Shown: positions 1 to 8,534 of the stretch, in pieces
How the letters are laid out: every line of letters starts with the position of its first letter
Numbering within the stretch: the stretch's first letter is position 1
NCBI GenBank assembly: GCA_934096035.1
Contig: CAKOKX010000001.1
Span: 434,001 to 498,000 of the forward strand
Length of the DNA stretch: 64,000 bases
Direction: 5' to 3'
DNA from: an uncultured Bacilli bacterium
GTDB lineage: Bacteria; Bacillota_I; Bacilli_A; RF39; UBA660
The notes under the pieces: generated by a model
The model's input: the letters and a program-made list of their open reading frames with translations, nothing else
Told to the model about the DNA's origin: nothing
The model's database searches: none
Translations under genes and position numbers: made by a program

Positions 1-1166
1 AATTGGGTACCAGCAAAACCTGGAGACATAAATGATCTTCCTGACAAAGGAGGATAAACAGATAAAAATTCTGGATCAGGTTGTTTTAGATAAACTAAAG
101 AACCATAAAATCTTGTATATTTATCTTGATCTTTAAAACCAGTTTCAGTATCACTCATAGAAAACAAACTTTCTTTAGATAAGATATCCCCATTAATTAA
201 AGCCCTAGCAAACTTTATCATATCATTTTTAGTAGAAAAATATCCAGCATGTCCTGGTGCAATACCATCTAATTCACCAATAGCAATAGCTTTTGAATCG
301 TGGGGAGTACCTTTTATATTATTGTAATTTGTTTTAATACTTCCATCTTTTAAAACAATCGAAGAAAAATTCTCATTAGCAACACGATATAGTTTTTCTT
401 TTGGTACTCTTAAGAAAGTATCATTCATTTTAGCTTTTTTAAAAATCATTAAGTTAACAAATTGATCAAAAGTCATGTCAGTAACTTTTTCAACCACACA
501 TCTTAAAATCATCGCACCCATATCAGTATAAGCATTACTTACTTGCTGATTCTTATCTGGATGAGCAGTATAAAGTATTTGAAGGGCTTCCTGCTTATTC
601 TTTGCACTATCAACTCTATTATCAGTTACAATTTTAATTCTAAATTTCAATAAATCATAAATTGTTACATCCTCTAGATTTTTAAATTCTGGGACATATT
701 TTCTTACAGGTTCAAAAACATCAATTAAATTGTTTTCTTCTAAAATTAAAATAGCAACTGCAGTAAAAGTTTTAGAAGTTGAAGCTAAATCAAATATCGT
801 ATCCTGTTCAATTGGAAGTTTATGTGAAACTAAACGACCATCTATTAAATCAACTTCTTGTCTTAAACCACACAAAACAGTATCTCTAGTATTAAATGTT
901 CCAAAATCAAGTAAAACGCCCGGAGTTATTTTGGTAGTATTAACAAAAATATTCATAATTTCCTTTAATCCACTTTGTAAAAATAATTTAAGTCTTAAAT
1001 TAGTTAAATTAGCATGAGGGTTTTCATATATTGTATCTAAGACTGGTTTTAATATTCTCTCATAATCTTTATATTTATATATATCTTGAAGGTAAGTAAT
1101 GCTTGTATTATTTTGATTTTTTAATAGTTCTGAAATAAACTTTTTATAAACAAAACACTCTTTCAT
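1..1166 (-). CDS. Serine hydrolase, class C beta-lactamase family (partial)
   Basis: Read on the minus strand from an ATG at 1166 preceded by TAGGAGGAATT; the frame stays open to the left window edge, so the C-terminus is missing. About 388 codons are visible. Family landmarks: the SxxK nucleophile motif STSK at residues 129-132, a YTD at 213-215 in the place of the YxN motif, and an HAG motif near residue 300 (the KTG/HxG position). No signal peptide is seen, and the first 120 residues are an uncharacterised lead-in. Such proteins are D,D-peptidases, esterases or beta-lactamases; the sequence does not decide which. The family call is firm, the substrate unknown. Confidence 0.85.
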   Translation of the reverse strand, partial: MKECFVYKKFISELLKNQNNTSITYLQDIYKYKDYERILKPVLDTIYENPHANLTNLRLKLFLQSGLKEIMNIFVNTTKITPGVLLDFGTFNTRDTVLCGLRQEVDLIDGRLVSHKLPIEQDTIFDLASTSKTFTAVAILILEENNLIDVFEPVRKYVPEFKNLEDVTIYDLLKFRIKIVTDNRVDSAKNKQEALQILYTAHPDKNQQVSNAYTDMGAMILRCVVEKVTDMTFDQFVNLMIFKKAKMNDTFLRVPKEKLYRVANENFSSIVLKDGSIKTNYNNIKGTPHDSKAIAIGELDGIAPGHAGYFSTKNDMIKFARALINGDILSKESLFSMSDTETGFKDQDKYTRFYGSLVYLKQPDPEFLSVYPPLSGRSFMSPGFAGTQ

Positions 1167-1275
1167 AGACAATTCCTCCTAAATTAGGCTTATTATATTA
1201 AATTTTATGATATTTTGTCAAATTATATAATGCATTATTTGGTAATATGTGATAAAATTAAAAAGGTGGAAATAT

Positions 1276-2493
1276 ATGAAAAAGATTGAAGAGACGAAGG
1301 AAACTGTAAAAAGTACAGAATTTGCTACTACGATTTATCGTATTAGACAAGAAAGGAAATTAACTCAAAAGGAAATTGGTGACATTATCGGTGTATCTGA
1401 TAGAACAATTTCAAAATGGGAGAATGGTACAACAGTACCAGACTTATGTCAGATTAGGAATATTTGCAAAAAATTAGAAATATCTCCGAGTTTATTAATT
1501 AAATCTGAAAAGAAGCTCCGCGATAATATAACAAATTTAAGAAGAAAAATGGGTAAGATTTTAAATTATATCTTACATAACATATTTTTAATAACTTTTA
1601 TATTAGTATTTATATTGTTATTATTGTATTTTATAAATAATTATAATTCGATAAAGATTTATGATTTAAAATATAATAGCGAAAACATATCATTTGAAAA
1701 TGGCTATCTCTTTAGAACTAAAGTTACTAATATCTTAATAATTAATGATATAAAAATTAATAAAATTAAATATAATCCGATTGACACAAAAGTTGAACTT
1801 TATACATTTGTAAACGGTGATAAGAAAATAATTTATACTTCAGAAAATCTTAACAATATTTATATTGAAGAAAATAAATCAGGTTCAGATCTTTTAAGTA
1901 AAGATGTAATTGAAAGTATAAAACAAAATTTATATTTATTAATAGAAACAAAAGATGAAAATAATAATGAATATAACTATGAATGTCAAATCACTTTTAA
2001 AGAAAAATATAATAACAATAAATTATTATACAAATCATATATTAAAAACAACTCTGTTGATACATTAGATTTTCCATTTGATAACCTAACTAGTTCCCAA
2101 GAAATAAATAATAAGTCAACAAAAGTAATGAGTAAAAGCATTGATAGTGCAAACAAGTTAGCATCTTTAGGATACGAATATGATAAAGAAAAAGATGTGT
2201 ACTACAAAAATAAAAATATAGATAATAAGGAATTTATAAAATATCAAGTTAAAACTAATAATTTAATAATTGAAAAGCAAGAAAATAAAAATTTGAAAAG
2301 TACTATATATTATCCAAAAGCACATTTAATAAATTTAACTATTTTAAATGCAAAAAGTGAAACAATAGTGAGTTTAAAGTATAATGTCCCACTAAATAAA
2401 ATGGAATGTAACAAAGGTAATTGTGAAAACTATCGTAGTGACATAAACCATATTCTTAAGGTAAATCGTGAGATAAGTACAACTCTCCAATAA
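1276..2493 (+). CDS. Membrane-anchored XRE-family transcriptional regulator
   Basis: A 405-residue protein. The ATG at 1276 is chosen over an upstream in-frame GTG (1249) because AAAGGTGG at 1260-1267 sits correctly before it. Residues 15-70 form a Cro/C1-type helix-turn-helix (GVSDRTISKWENG recognition region). Residues 98-121 are a single hydrophobic membrane segment, followed by about 280 extracytoplasmic residues with no family I recognise. The architecture suggests a one-component membrane regulator sensing something outside the cell. It precedes a secreted protein gene, which is a plausible target. That link is inference from position only. Confidence 0.8.
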   Translation: MKKIEETKETVKSTEFATTIYRIRQERKLTQKEIGDIIGVSDRTISKWENGTTVPDLCQIRNICKKLEISPSLLIKSEKKLRDNITNLRRKMGKILNYILHNIFLITFILVFILLLLYFINNYNSIKIYDLKYNSENISFENGYLFRTKVTNILIINDIKINKIKYNPIDTKVELYTFVNGDKKIIYTSENLNNIYIEENKSGSDLLSKDVIESIKQNLYLLIETKDENNNEYNYECQITFKEKYNNNKLLYKSYIKNNSVDTLDFPFDNLTSSQEINNKSTKVMSKSIDSANKLASLGYEYDKEKDVYYKNKNIDNKEFIKYQVKTNNLIIEKQENKNLKSTIYYPKAHLINLTILNAKSETIVSLKYNVPLNKMECNKGNCENYRSDINHILKVNREISTTLQ

Positions 2494-2586
2494 AGAGAAT
2501 TGCAACTCCCGCGATTTTCTATTTCTTTTTTCGACATTTTCTGTTACGATGAATTTGGAACAGAAAGGAGGTGCATTTGAACGGCT

Positions 2587-3402
2587 TTGAAAAAAAGTAT
2601 TATAGCACTAACTATAATGCTAGGCTTATTAATAACAACTAATGTTAAAGGTGCAACTTTAACAGATGCAGAATATGCTAGATTAAGATTAGTCTTTTCA
2701 GATTTGAGAATTGCAACAATGAGTGATGAAAAAGCTCAAGAATATTTATCTTATGATTTAGAACATAATAAAAAGGTAAGTAAATATTTTAAAGTAACTC
2801 AAACAACAAATGGAACAACATCAACAGAAGTTACAGAAGAAGAAGCAACAAGCGCAGCTAAGAATAACACAACAACAAGAGCAGCATCACACGCAACAAC
2901 TTATAAGAATATTCAAATTTCAACGATGAATGGAGGTACTAATGCCTATATAATAGATTTGACCACTTTATGGTTAATATCTCCAGCCATTAAATCTTAT
3001 GATGTAATTGCTATAAGGACAGATGACGCAACAATAATTGAAGGAACACAAGAAGGAACTCAAGCATACATTTATAAAAATGGCGATGTAGGATATGTTA
3101 ATTATTCTAATAATGGAACAAATATGGTAAAAGCTTCTAATGGGTTTGGTATATCTATGAATTTAGTTGATGCAGCTCACACATATGAATGCTTTATAAC
3201 AGCAAGAGTAAGAGCAACAGCAGAATGGGCAGAAGTATATGGAAGCTATCAACATGCTGCAACTAACGTAACCTTAGCACAATCACAAGCTTACACCATT
3301 AGTCATAACGGTTACGGAAAAGTTATTAATTTTGCTACAGCCGTTCAAAACCACTATGATGGAATGCAAGGAGTATCTATCAAACTTGATTATACAGCAT
3401 AG
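2587..3402 (+). CDS. Secreted protein of unknown function
   Basis: 271 residues starting at TTG 2587; AAAGGAGGTG at 2564-2573 is the ribosome binding site with a rather long spacing. The N-terminus is a clear signal peptide (two Lys, a hydrophobic core, cleavage probably after NVKGA). The mature part is Thr-rich around residues 75-105, then looks beta-rich and globular, without a membrane anchor or sorting signal. I do not recognise a family. A putative promoter region lies just downstream of the XRE gene stop. Probably a secreted accessory protein under control of the preceding regulator (inference). Confidence 0.7.
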   Translation: MKKSIIALTIMLGLLITTNVKGATLTDAEYARLRLVFSDLRIATMSDEKAQEYLSYDLEHNKKVSKYFKVTQTTNGTTSTEVTEEEATSAAKNNTTTRAASHATTYKNIQISTMNGGTNAYIIDLTTLWLISPAIKSYDVIAIRTDDATIIEGTQEGTQAYIYKNGDVGYVNYSNNGTNMVKASNGFGISMNLVDAAHTYECFITARVRATAEWAEVYGSYQHAATNVTLAQSQAYTISHNGYGKVINFATAVQNHYDGMQGVSIKLDYTA

Positions 3403-3610
3403 AAATATATGGTACTCGCCATCAGAAAAGTTTTTGTTAAGAGCTATCTATGTTAAGAAAAGTACTCAACAAATTTAATATAGTAGGAACTATAAGAAAA
3501 AAATAAACAAAATGTCTATTAATATAGGTAGCTTGAAATTTACATCTTTGAAAAAAGCATCACTATAATCACTATCTTAAAATTAATTGTAATAATTAAA
3601 TACTACTTTT

Positions 3611-3618
3611 CATACGAT
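3611..3618 (+). promoter_or_regulatory. Candidate sporulation sigma-E -10 element before spoIVA
   Basis: CATACGAT matches the sigma-E -10 pattern (CATACNNT) and lies 30 bases before the spoIVA ribosome binding site. An AT-rich TAATAAT about 14 bases further upstream could serve as -35. spoIVA is a known sigma-E gene in Bacillus. The match is short, so this is tentative. Confidence 0.4.
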
Positions 3619-3647
3619 TACAATAGAAAAACGAAAGATGGTGGATT

Positions 3648-5126
3648 ATGGAAAAAGAAAAAATTATATCATCAATAGCCAAGCGAGGGAATGGTGAAAT
3701 CTATTTAGGGGTAGTCGGAGCTGTTCGTACAGGTAAATCAACATTCATTAAAAGATTCATAGAAAATCTTGTTGTACCAAATATAACAGATGAATATGAA
3801 AAGAAAAGATGTTTAGACGAAATACCTCAAAGCGCACAGGGAAAAACTATTATGACAACAGAACCTAAATTTGTGCCAAGTAATGGTGCCACAATAACTG
3901 TCAACGAATTCGAAACAAGCATCAAGTTAGTCGATTGTGTAGGTTATGTCATTCCGGAAGCTAATGGTTTTGTTGATGAGGAAGGAAATCCTAGGATGGT
4001 GAAAAGTCCTTGGTTCGAGGATGCGATTCCATTCGTAGAAGCGGCCGAAATAGGAACAGAGAAGGTCATCAAAGATCATGCAACAATAGGGATTGTTGTC
4101 ACAACAGATGGTTCGTTCGGCGAGATCAAGAGGGAATCCTATCTTGAAGCAGAAGAAAAAGTAGTTAGTGAATTAAAAAACATTGGAAAACCATTTATAG
4201 TTATATTGAACAGTATTCACCCTACAAATACTGAGACTCAAGAACTAGCTAGAAGTTTAATGGATACTTATGATGTTCCGGTCATGCCTATAAGTGCGGA
4301 ATTAATGAATGAAAAAGAGATAATGGAAATCCTTAAAACAGCTTTGTACGAGTTTCCAGTGTTAGACATCAAAGTTTCCATACCTGAGTGGGTCCATGTT
4401 TTACCTAACAACAATGAGATTAAGCAACATTATATGGAAAAAATTAGAGAAAGTGTCATAAGTGTAGAAAAAGTCAAAGATGTGGATTACATCTTGGAAC
4501 ACTTCAAAAACTCAGAATATATTAATAACTCCTTTATATCTGAACTTGATGCATCCACAGGAACTGTAACTATAACACTCGACAGTTCAAATGAATTATA
4601 TACAGAAACACTTAAAAATCTAATGGGAGATATGGTAACCACTAAAGCAGGACTTCTTAAAATATTTGCTAATTATGCCGAAGATAAAGAAGAAATGGAT
4701 TCTCTAAAAGGAGCTATTAAAATGGCTAAAAATACTGGCTATGGAATAGTTTATCCAAGTATTAGAGAATTAAAACTACAAACACCTGAACTAGTAAAAC
4801 AGGGTAGTAGGTATGGCGTTAAACTTAAAGCTGTTGCTTCAAGTATACATATGTTAAAAGTAGATGTAGAATCAACTTTTGAACCCATCATAGGTAGCGA
4901 AATTCAATCTAAAGAATTAATCGATAGATTAATGAAAGATTACGAGAGTGACGCTTCAAGTATTTGGAAAAGTGAAATATTTGGTCGTAGTTTAGAAGCT
5001 ATTGTTCAAGAAGGAATACAAGCAAAACTAAGTATGATGCCAGATAATACGAGATATAAACTTAAAGAGACAGTTTCAAAAATCGTTAATAAAGGATCAA
5101 ATACTTTAATTGCAATAGTTATTTAA
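3648..5126 (+). CDS. spoIVA: Stage IV sporulation protein A (spore coat morphogenetic ATPase)
   Basis: 492 residues, the same length as Bacillus subtilis SpoIVA. The Walker A motif GAVRTGKST is at residues 24-32, with the Lys at position 30 as in B. subtilis. The C-terminus is short and hydrophobic (IAIVI), as used for anchoring to SpoVM at the forespore membrane. SpoIVA hydrolyses ATP to polymerise into the basement layer of the spore coat. ATG 3648 follows GATGGTGG. The first half (about 3,700-4,440) uses noticeably more G/C-ending codons than the second half and the neighbours. Strong evidence that the organism makes, or recently made, endospores. Confidence 0.95.
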   Translation: MEKEKIISSIAKRGNGEIYLGVVGAVRTGKSTFIKRFIENLVVPNITDEYEKKRCLDEIPQSAQGKTIMTTEPKFVPSNGATITVNEFETSIKLVDCVGYVIPEANGFVDEEGNPRMVKSPWFEDAIPFVEAAEIGTEKVIKDHATIGIVVTTDGSFGEIKRESYLEAEEKVVSELKNIGKPFIVILNSIHPTNTETQELARSLMDTYDVPVMPISAELMNEKEIMEILKTALYEFPVLDIKVSIPEWVHVLPNNNEIKQHYMEKIRESVISVEKVKDVDYILEHFKNSEYINNSFISELDASTGTVTITLDSSNELYTETLKNLMGDMVTTKAGLLKIFANYAEDKEEMDSLKGAIKMAKNTGYGIVYPSIRELKLQTPELVKQGSRYGVKLKAVASSIHMLKVDVESTFEPIIGSEIQSKELIDRLMKDYESDASSIWKSEIFGRSLEAIVQEGIQAKLSMMPDNTRYKLKETVSKIVNKGSNTLIAIVI

Positions 5127-5141
5127 AAGCTATTGCTTTTT
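5112..5141 (+). terminator. Intrinsic terminator overlapping the spoIVA stop
   Basis: GCAATAG (5112-5118) pairs with CTATTGC (5130-5136), followed by TTTTT. The stop codon lies inside the loop. Confidence 0.7.
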
Positions 5142-5294
5142 ATTTGTAAAAAAAGTGTATATGGTGATATGTTTTTATGTTAAAAAATGTAAAAAGTGGG
5201 GTTTGAGTGTGTAAGGTTATGTCGGAGGGTGTCGAAACTATTGCAGTAAAGAAAAATGCCTGTATAATAGGCACTTAAGAAAGGAGAAATGATT

Positions 5295-6266
5295 ATGACT
5301 AGGGTTAAAATAAAAGAAACTACATCTAGAGATTCTATTATTAAAAATATTTTTACATCCACAGAAGCTGGGTTAAATTATTTGGCAATGATTGTGTGTA
5401 AAATATTAGACTTATCTTATGATGACTTTACTTTTTCATTAATACATCCCAATGTAAGTGTAAATGAAAATATCATTAACAGTGAAGTAGATATAGCAAT
5501 GGAAAATAGTGATATGATTGTTAATGTAGAAGTAAATAGCACTAAAGGAAGAAAAATAGAAAGAAAAAATAATAATTATATTTGTCAATTAATATTAAAA
5601 CAAACCAAGAAGTCATCTGACTATAAAAGTAAGTATAAAAAAGTTTATCAGATAAACTTAAATACTTATGGTGTAACGAAAGATAAAAGATTTATAGTGC
5701 AAAGTAAAATATTAGACGTAAAAGAACATGAAGAAGTACATCCAATGTTTGAAATATACGATATAAATCTTGCAAAAATCTTAGATAAAGATTATACTAT
5801 AGTTAGAAAAGACAAAGAGTCTTTAGAAAAATTACTTTATTTATTAATTTGTAATGATAAAGAAAAAATAGATAAAGTATATGATGGAGATGAATTTATG
5901 GCAAAGATAATTCGAGAAGTAAAAACACAAGAAGATGAGTTTGATAAACTATTTTATTATAATAGAGAAATATTAGATGATGAAATGACTTTAGAAGAAG
6001 CAAAAAAAGAAGCTAGAGAAGAAGCTTTAGCCGAGGGTAGAGCAGAAGGCCTAAAAGAAGGCAAAGCTGAGGGCCTAAAAGAAGGCAAAGCAGAAGGCTT
6101 AAAAGAAGGTAGATCTGAAGGCTTAAAAGAAGGCAAAGCAGAAGGTGTTAAACAAAGTAAAATAGACATAGCAAAAGCAATGTTAAAAGAAAATTGTGTT
6201 ATAGAATTAATTGCAAAAGTAACTAATCTATCTATTAAAGACATTGAAAAACTAAAAGAGGAGTAA
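5295..6266 (+). CDS. Rpn family / PD-(D/E)XK nuclease-family transposase-like protein
   Basis: 323 residues from ATG 5295 (an ATG at 5289 is too close to AAAGGAG). The N-terminal 230 residues match the PD-(D/E)XK 'transposase' family (Rpn/PDDEXK_2). Catalytic-type residues are visible in EVDIAMEN and IVNVEVN around residues 65-85. The C-terminus has five tandem 8-residue repeats of the RAEGLKEG type, then a short helical tail. Rpn proteins are recombination-promoting nucleases often found as scattered copies in gut Firmicutes. No terminal inverted repeats were seen, so this is not shown to be an autonomous insertion sequence. Confidence 0.8.
   Translation: MTRVKIKETTSRDSIIKNIFTSTEAGLNYLAMIVCKILDLSYDDFTFSLIHPNVSVNENIINSEVDIAMENSDMIVNVEVNSTKGRKIERKNNNYICQLILKQTKKSSDYKSKYKKVYQINLNTYGVTKDKRFIVQSKILDVKEHEEVHPMFEIYDINLAKILDKDYTIVRKDKESLEKLLYLLICNDKEKIDKVYDGDEFMAKIIREVKTQEDEFDKLFYYNREILDDEMTLEEAKKEAREEALAEGRAEGLKEGKAEGLKEGKAEGLKEGRSEGLKEGKAEGVKQSKIDIAKAMLKENCVIELIAKVTNLSIKDIEKLKEE
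6039..6158 (+). repeat. Five 24-bp tandem repeats inside the Rpn-family gene
   Basis: Five in-frame 24-bp units encode RAEGLKEG, KAEGLKEG (twice), RSEGLKEG and KAEGVKQS. The units differ at third positions and by a few substitutions. Such arrays are typical near the C-terminus of this protein family and may vary in copy number. Confidence 0.85.
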
Positions 6267-6280
6267 TATCTTCTTTTTTT
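6255..6280 (+). terminator. Intrinsic terminator after the Rpn-family gene
   Basis: AAAGAGGA (6255-6262) pairs with TCTTCTTT (6269-6276, one G-U) and runs into a T tract. It overlaps the stop codon. Confidence 0.55.
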
Positions 6281-6333
6281 GTTTACAAAGCAACTTTAAA
6301 ATGGTAGTATAAATATTACTTTGGAGGAAAGTT

Positions 6334-7098
6334 ATGGAAAAAGTTTATAGTTTTACAAATGAAAATGTTTCTTCTTATTCAGATATATATAATATGAATG
6401 GAGCTAATATGCTAACTATTTTAGGTAGTGGTGATCAATATTTTACAGCTATACTAAATGGTGCTAAAAATGTTGAATTAATTGATATAAATGTTATTAG
6501 CTGGTATTATTTTGTTTTAAAATTTACTGGCATAAAGTATTTAAGTTACGAAGAATTTATAAAATTTTTTATTACTGAAAAAATTAATAATAATGTTGTG
6601 TATGCAAAAATTAGAAATTATTTACCAAATGACATAAGAAACTTTTTTGATAAAATGGTAATTATTAAAAGTTCATTTTCTAACATTTTGTTGAGTAGTG
6701 GTATGACAGAATTGTTTAGTGAAGATGATTACAAAAGATACATACCTTATCTTGAAGAAAATCAATATTATAAGTTGCAAGAAACATTAAGAAGTATAGA
6801 ATTACCAGTATTTAGCCATCAAGACTTTCAATATTTTATTAATGAAAACAATAAAAAACAATATGATATAGTGATGTTATCAAATATATATCATTGGATG
6901 AATATGGAGCCTTTAGATTTTAAACGATTATTAGATAAAGCAAATTGTGATGTAATTCAGGCATTATATAGTTGGAATTATGGAACTTTAATGGCAGAAT
7001 TTAAGACTTTAGGATTTGAAATAACAGGTGTTCCACCGGTTGTAAAAAATGAATTTATTGAAGATAATTATGTATTGACATATAAGAGAACTAAGTAA
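6334..7098 (+). CDS. DUF3419 / BtaA-like protein (possible SAM-dependent enzyme)
   Basis: 254 residues; ATG 6334 follows TTGGAGGAAAG. The N-terminal segment (TILGSGDQ, then VELIDIN near residue 50) resembles the nucleotide-binding loop and acidic strand end of the DUF3419/BtaA family, relatives of S-adenosylmethionine-dependent 3-amino-3-carboxypropyl transferases. It is shorter than full BtaA, and no membrane segment is seen. It stands alone between terminators. Family assignment is moderate; substrate unknown. Confidence 0.55.
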   Translation: MEKVYSFTNENVSSYSDIYNMNGANMLTILGSGDQYFTAILNGAKNVELIDINVISWYYFVLKFTGIKYLSYEEFIKFFITEKINNNVVYAKIRNYLPNDIRNFFDKMVIIKSSFSNILLSSGMTELFSEDDYKRYIPYLEENQYYKLQETLRSIELPVFSHQDFQYFINENNKKQYDIVMLSNIYHWMNMEPLDFKRLLDKANCDVIQALYSWNYGTLMAEFKTLGFEITGVPPVVKNEFIEDNYVLTYKRTK

Positions 7099-7123
7099 TA
7101 TTTAAGTAATATTGCTTTTTTTT
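7093..7123 (+). terminator. Intrinsic terminator after the DUF3419-like gene
   Basis: AAGTAATATT (7093-7102) pairs with AATATTGCTT (7108-7117, one G-U), followed by a run of T. Confidence 0.65.
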
Positions 7124-7156
7124 CTTTTAAATAATATAATTAAATAGGTGATAAAT

Positions 7157-8491
7157 ATGTATGAAAATAAAAAAATATTAATTTTAGGTGCGGCTAAAAG
7201 TGGAATTGCTGTTGCTAAATTGTTAGCGGGTAAAAATAATAAAATTACAATAACAGATTTAAATCCAATAAATGATGAAATAAAAAAGAAATTAATAGAT
7301 TTGGGTATAAGCGTTGAAATAACAAAAAATCAATTAGATTTGATTGATTCTTCATGGGATATAATAATAAAAAATCCTGCGATAATGTCAACAAGTCCAT
7401 TAATCAAAAAATGTGAAGAATTAAATTTGTGGGTAGAAAATGAAATCGAAGTATCATACCATTTTTTACCTAAAAATATTACTATAATTGGTGTAACTGG
7501 ATCAAATGGAAAAACAACGACAGTCACAATTATCTATAATATGTTAAAATGTTTGGGAAAAAGTGTTGTACTTGGCGGAAATATAGGAACACCTTTAGCG
7601 GATTTAATTCCAAGTATTAAAGAAAATGATATATTATTACTTGAAATAAGTGATCATCAACTATGTGATATACATGACTTTAAAACTAATATAAGTGTAT
7701 TAACAAATATATGTCCAACGCATTTAGACTATCATGGAACCTATGAACATTATAAAATGACTAAAGCCAAAATATTTAATAAACATACAGAAAAAGACAT
7801 TGCCATTATTAATTTTGAAAATGAAGATGCAATTGATATAAGTAAAAATATATTATCTCAAAAATATTATTTTAGTAGTAATAAAAATAATAAAGCACAA
7901 GCATATTTTGATAATGAAGCAATTTATTTAAATGATAAATTAGTATTACACAAAGATGATATAAAATTACAAGGAATTCATAATTATGAAAATATTATGG
8001 CTGCATTACTAGTATGTAATAATTTTGATTTGGATATAAATAAGATAAAAGATTTTTTAAAAACATTTGGGGGAGTAGAACATCGTTTAGAATTTGTAAG
8101 AAATTATAATGACGTAGATTTTTATAATGATTCAAAATCAACAAATCCAACTTCTACAATAACAGCGTTAAAAACATTTAAGAAACCGATACATTTAATT
8201 CTTGGAGGTTTAAATAGAAATCAAGATTATCATGAATTAGATGAATATATGGAAAATGTTAAATATATTTATGCAGTTGGAGAAGTAACAGATAATGTTT
8301 TTGATTATGCCCAAAGTATGAATATACCATGCTTTAAGGGGTATACTTTAGATAAAGTTATGAAATTTTTAAAGCAAAATATAAAGAGTGGAGAAGTGGT
8401 ATTATTATCTCCGGGAGCATCAAGTCAAGACCAATATCCACATTTTGAAGATCGCGGAAATGAATTTAAAAATATAGTTGAAAAATATTAA
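7157..8491 (+). CDS. murD: UDP-N-acetylmuramoyl-L-alanine:D-glutamate ligase
   Basis: 444 residues; ATG 7157 is used rather than GTG 7148, which lies inside the AGGTGA ribosome binding site. Mur-ligase hallmarks in order: N-terminal Rossmann GAAKSGIAVAKLL, ATP-binding GVTGSNGKTTT near residue 115, HLDYHGT, the domain 3 NDSKSTNP, and the C-terminal LLSPGASSQDQYPHFEDRG. It adds D-Glu to UDP-MurNAc-L-Ala in the cytoplasm during peptidoglycan synthesis. Normally murD lies in the dcw cluster; here it is isolated between an unrelated gene and surface-protein genes. Confidence 0.95.
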   Translation: MYENKKILILGAAKSGIAVAKLLAGKNNKITITDLNPINDEIKKKLIDLGISVEITKNQLDLIDSSWDIIIKNPAIMSTSPLIKKCEELNLWVENEIEVSYHFLPKNITIIGVTGSNGKTTTVTIIYNMLKCLGKSVVLGGNIGTPLADLIPSIKENDILLLEISDHQLCDIHDFKTNISVLTNICPTHLDYHGTYEHYKMTKAKIFNKHTEKDIAIINFENEDAIDISKNILSQKYYFSSNKNNKAQAYFDNEAIYLNDKLVLHKDDIKLQGIHNYENIMAALLVCNNFDLDINKIKDFLKTFGGVEHRLEFVRNYNDVDFYNDSKSTNPTSTITALKTFKKPIHLILGGLNRNQDYHELDEYMENVKYIYAVGEVTDNVFDYAQSMNIPCFKGYTLDKVMKFLKQNIKSGEVVLLSPGASSQDQYPHFEDRGNEFKNIVEKY

Positions 8492-8534
8492 ATAAAAATG
8501 TATAATTGTATTATAAGCTAAAGGGGCTGATAAA

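Noticed and set aside
730..1017. 95-codon plus-strand frame in the first kilobase
   Set aside because: It lies antisense inside the serine hydrolase gene, whose motifs and ribosome binding site are clear on the minus strand.
6039..6158. Short repeats as a CRISPR array
   Set aside because: The repeats are contiguous, in-frame and coding, without spacers; no cas genes are present.
5957..6244. 95-codon minus-strand frame rich in Leu-Pro-Ser repeats
   Set aside because: It is the mirror of the 24-bp repeats in the Rpn-family gene; low complexity and no binding site.
5295..6266. Complete insertion sequence around the Rpn-family gene
   Set aside because: No terminal inverted repeats or target duplications could be found in the flanks.
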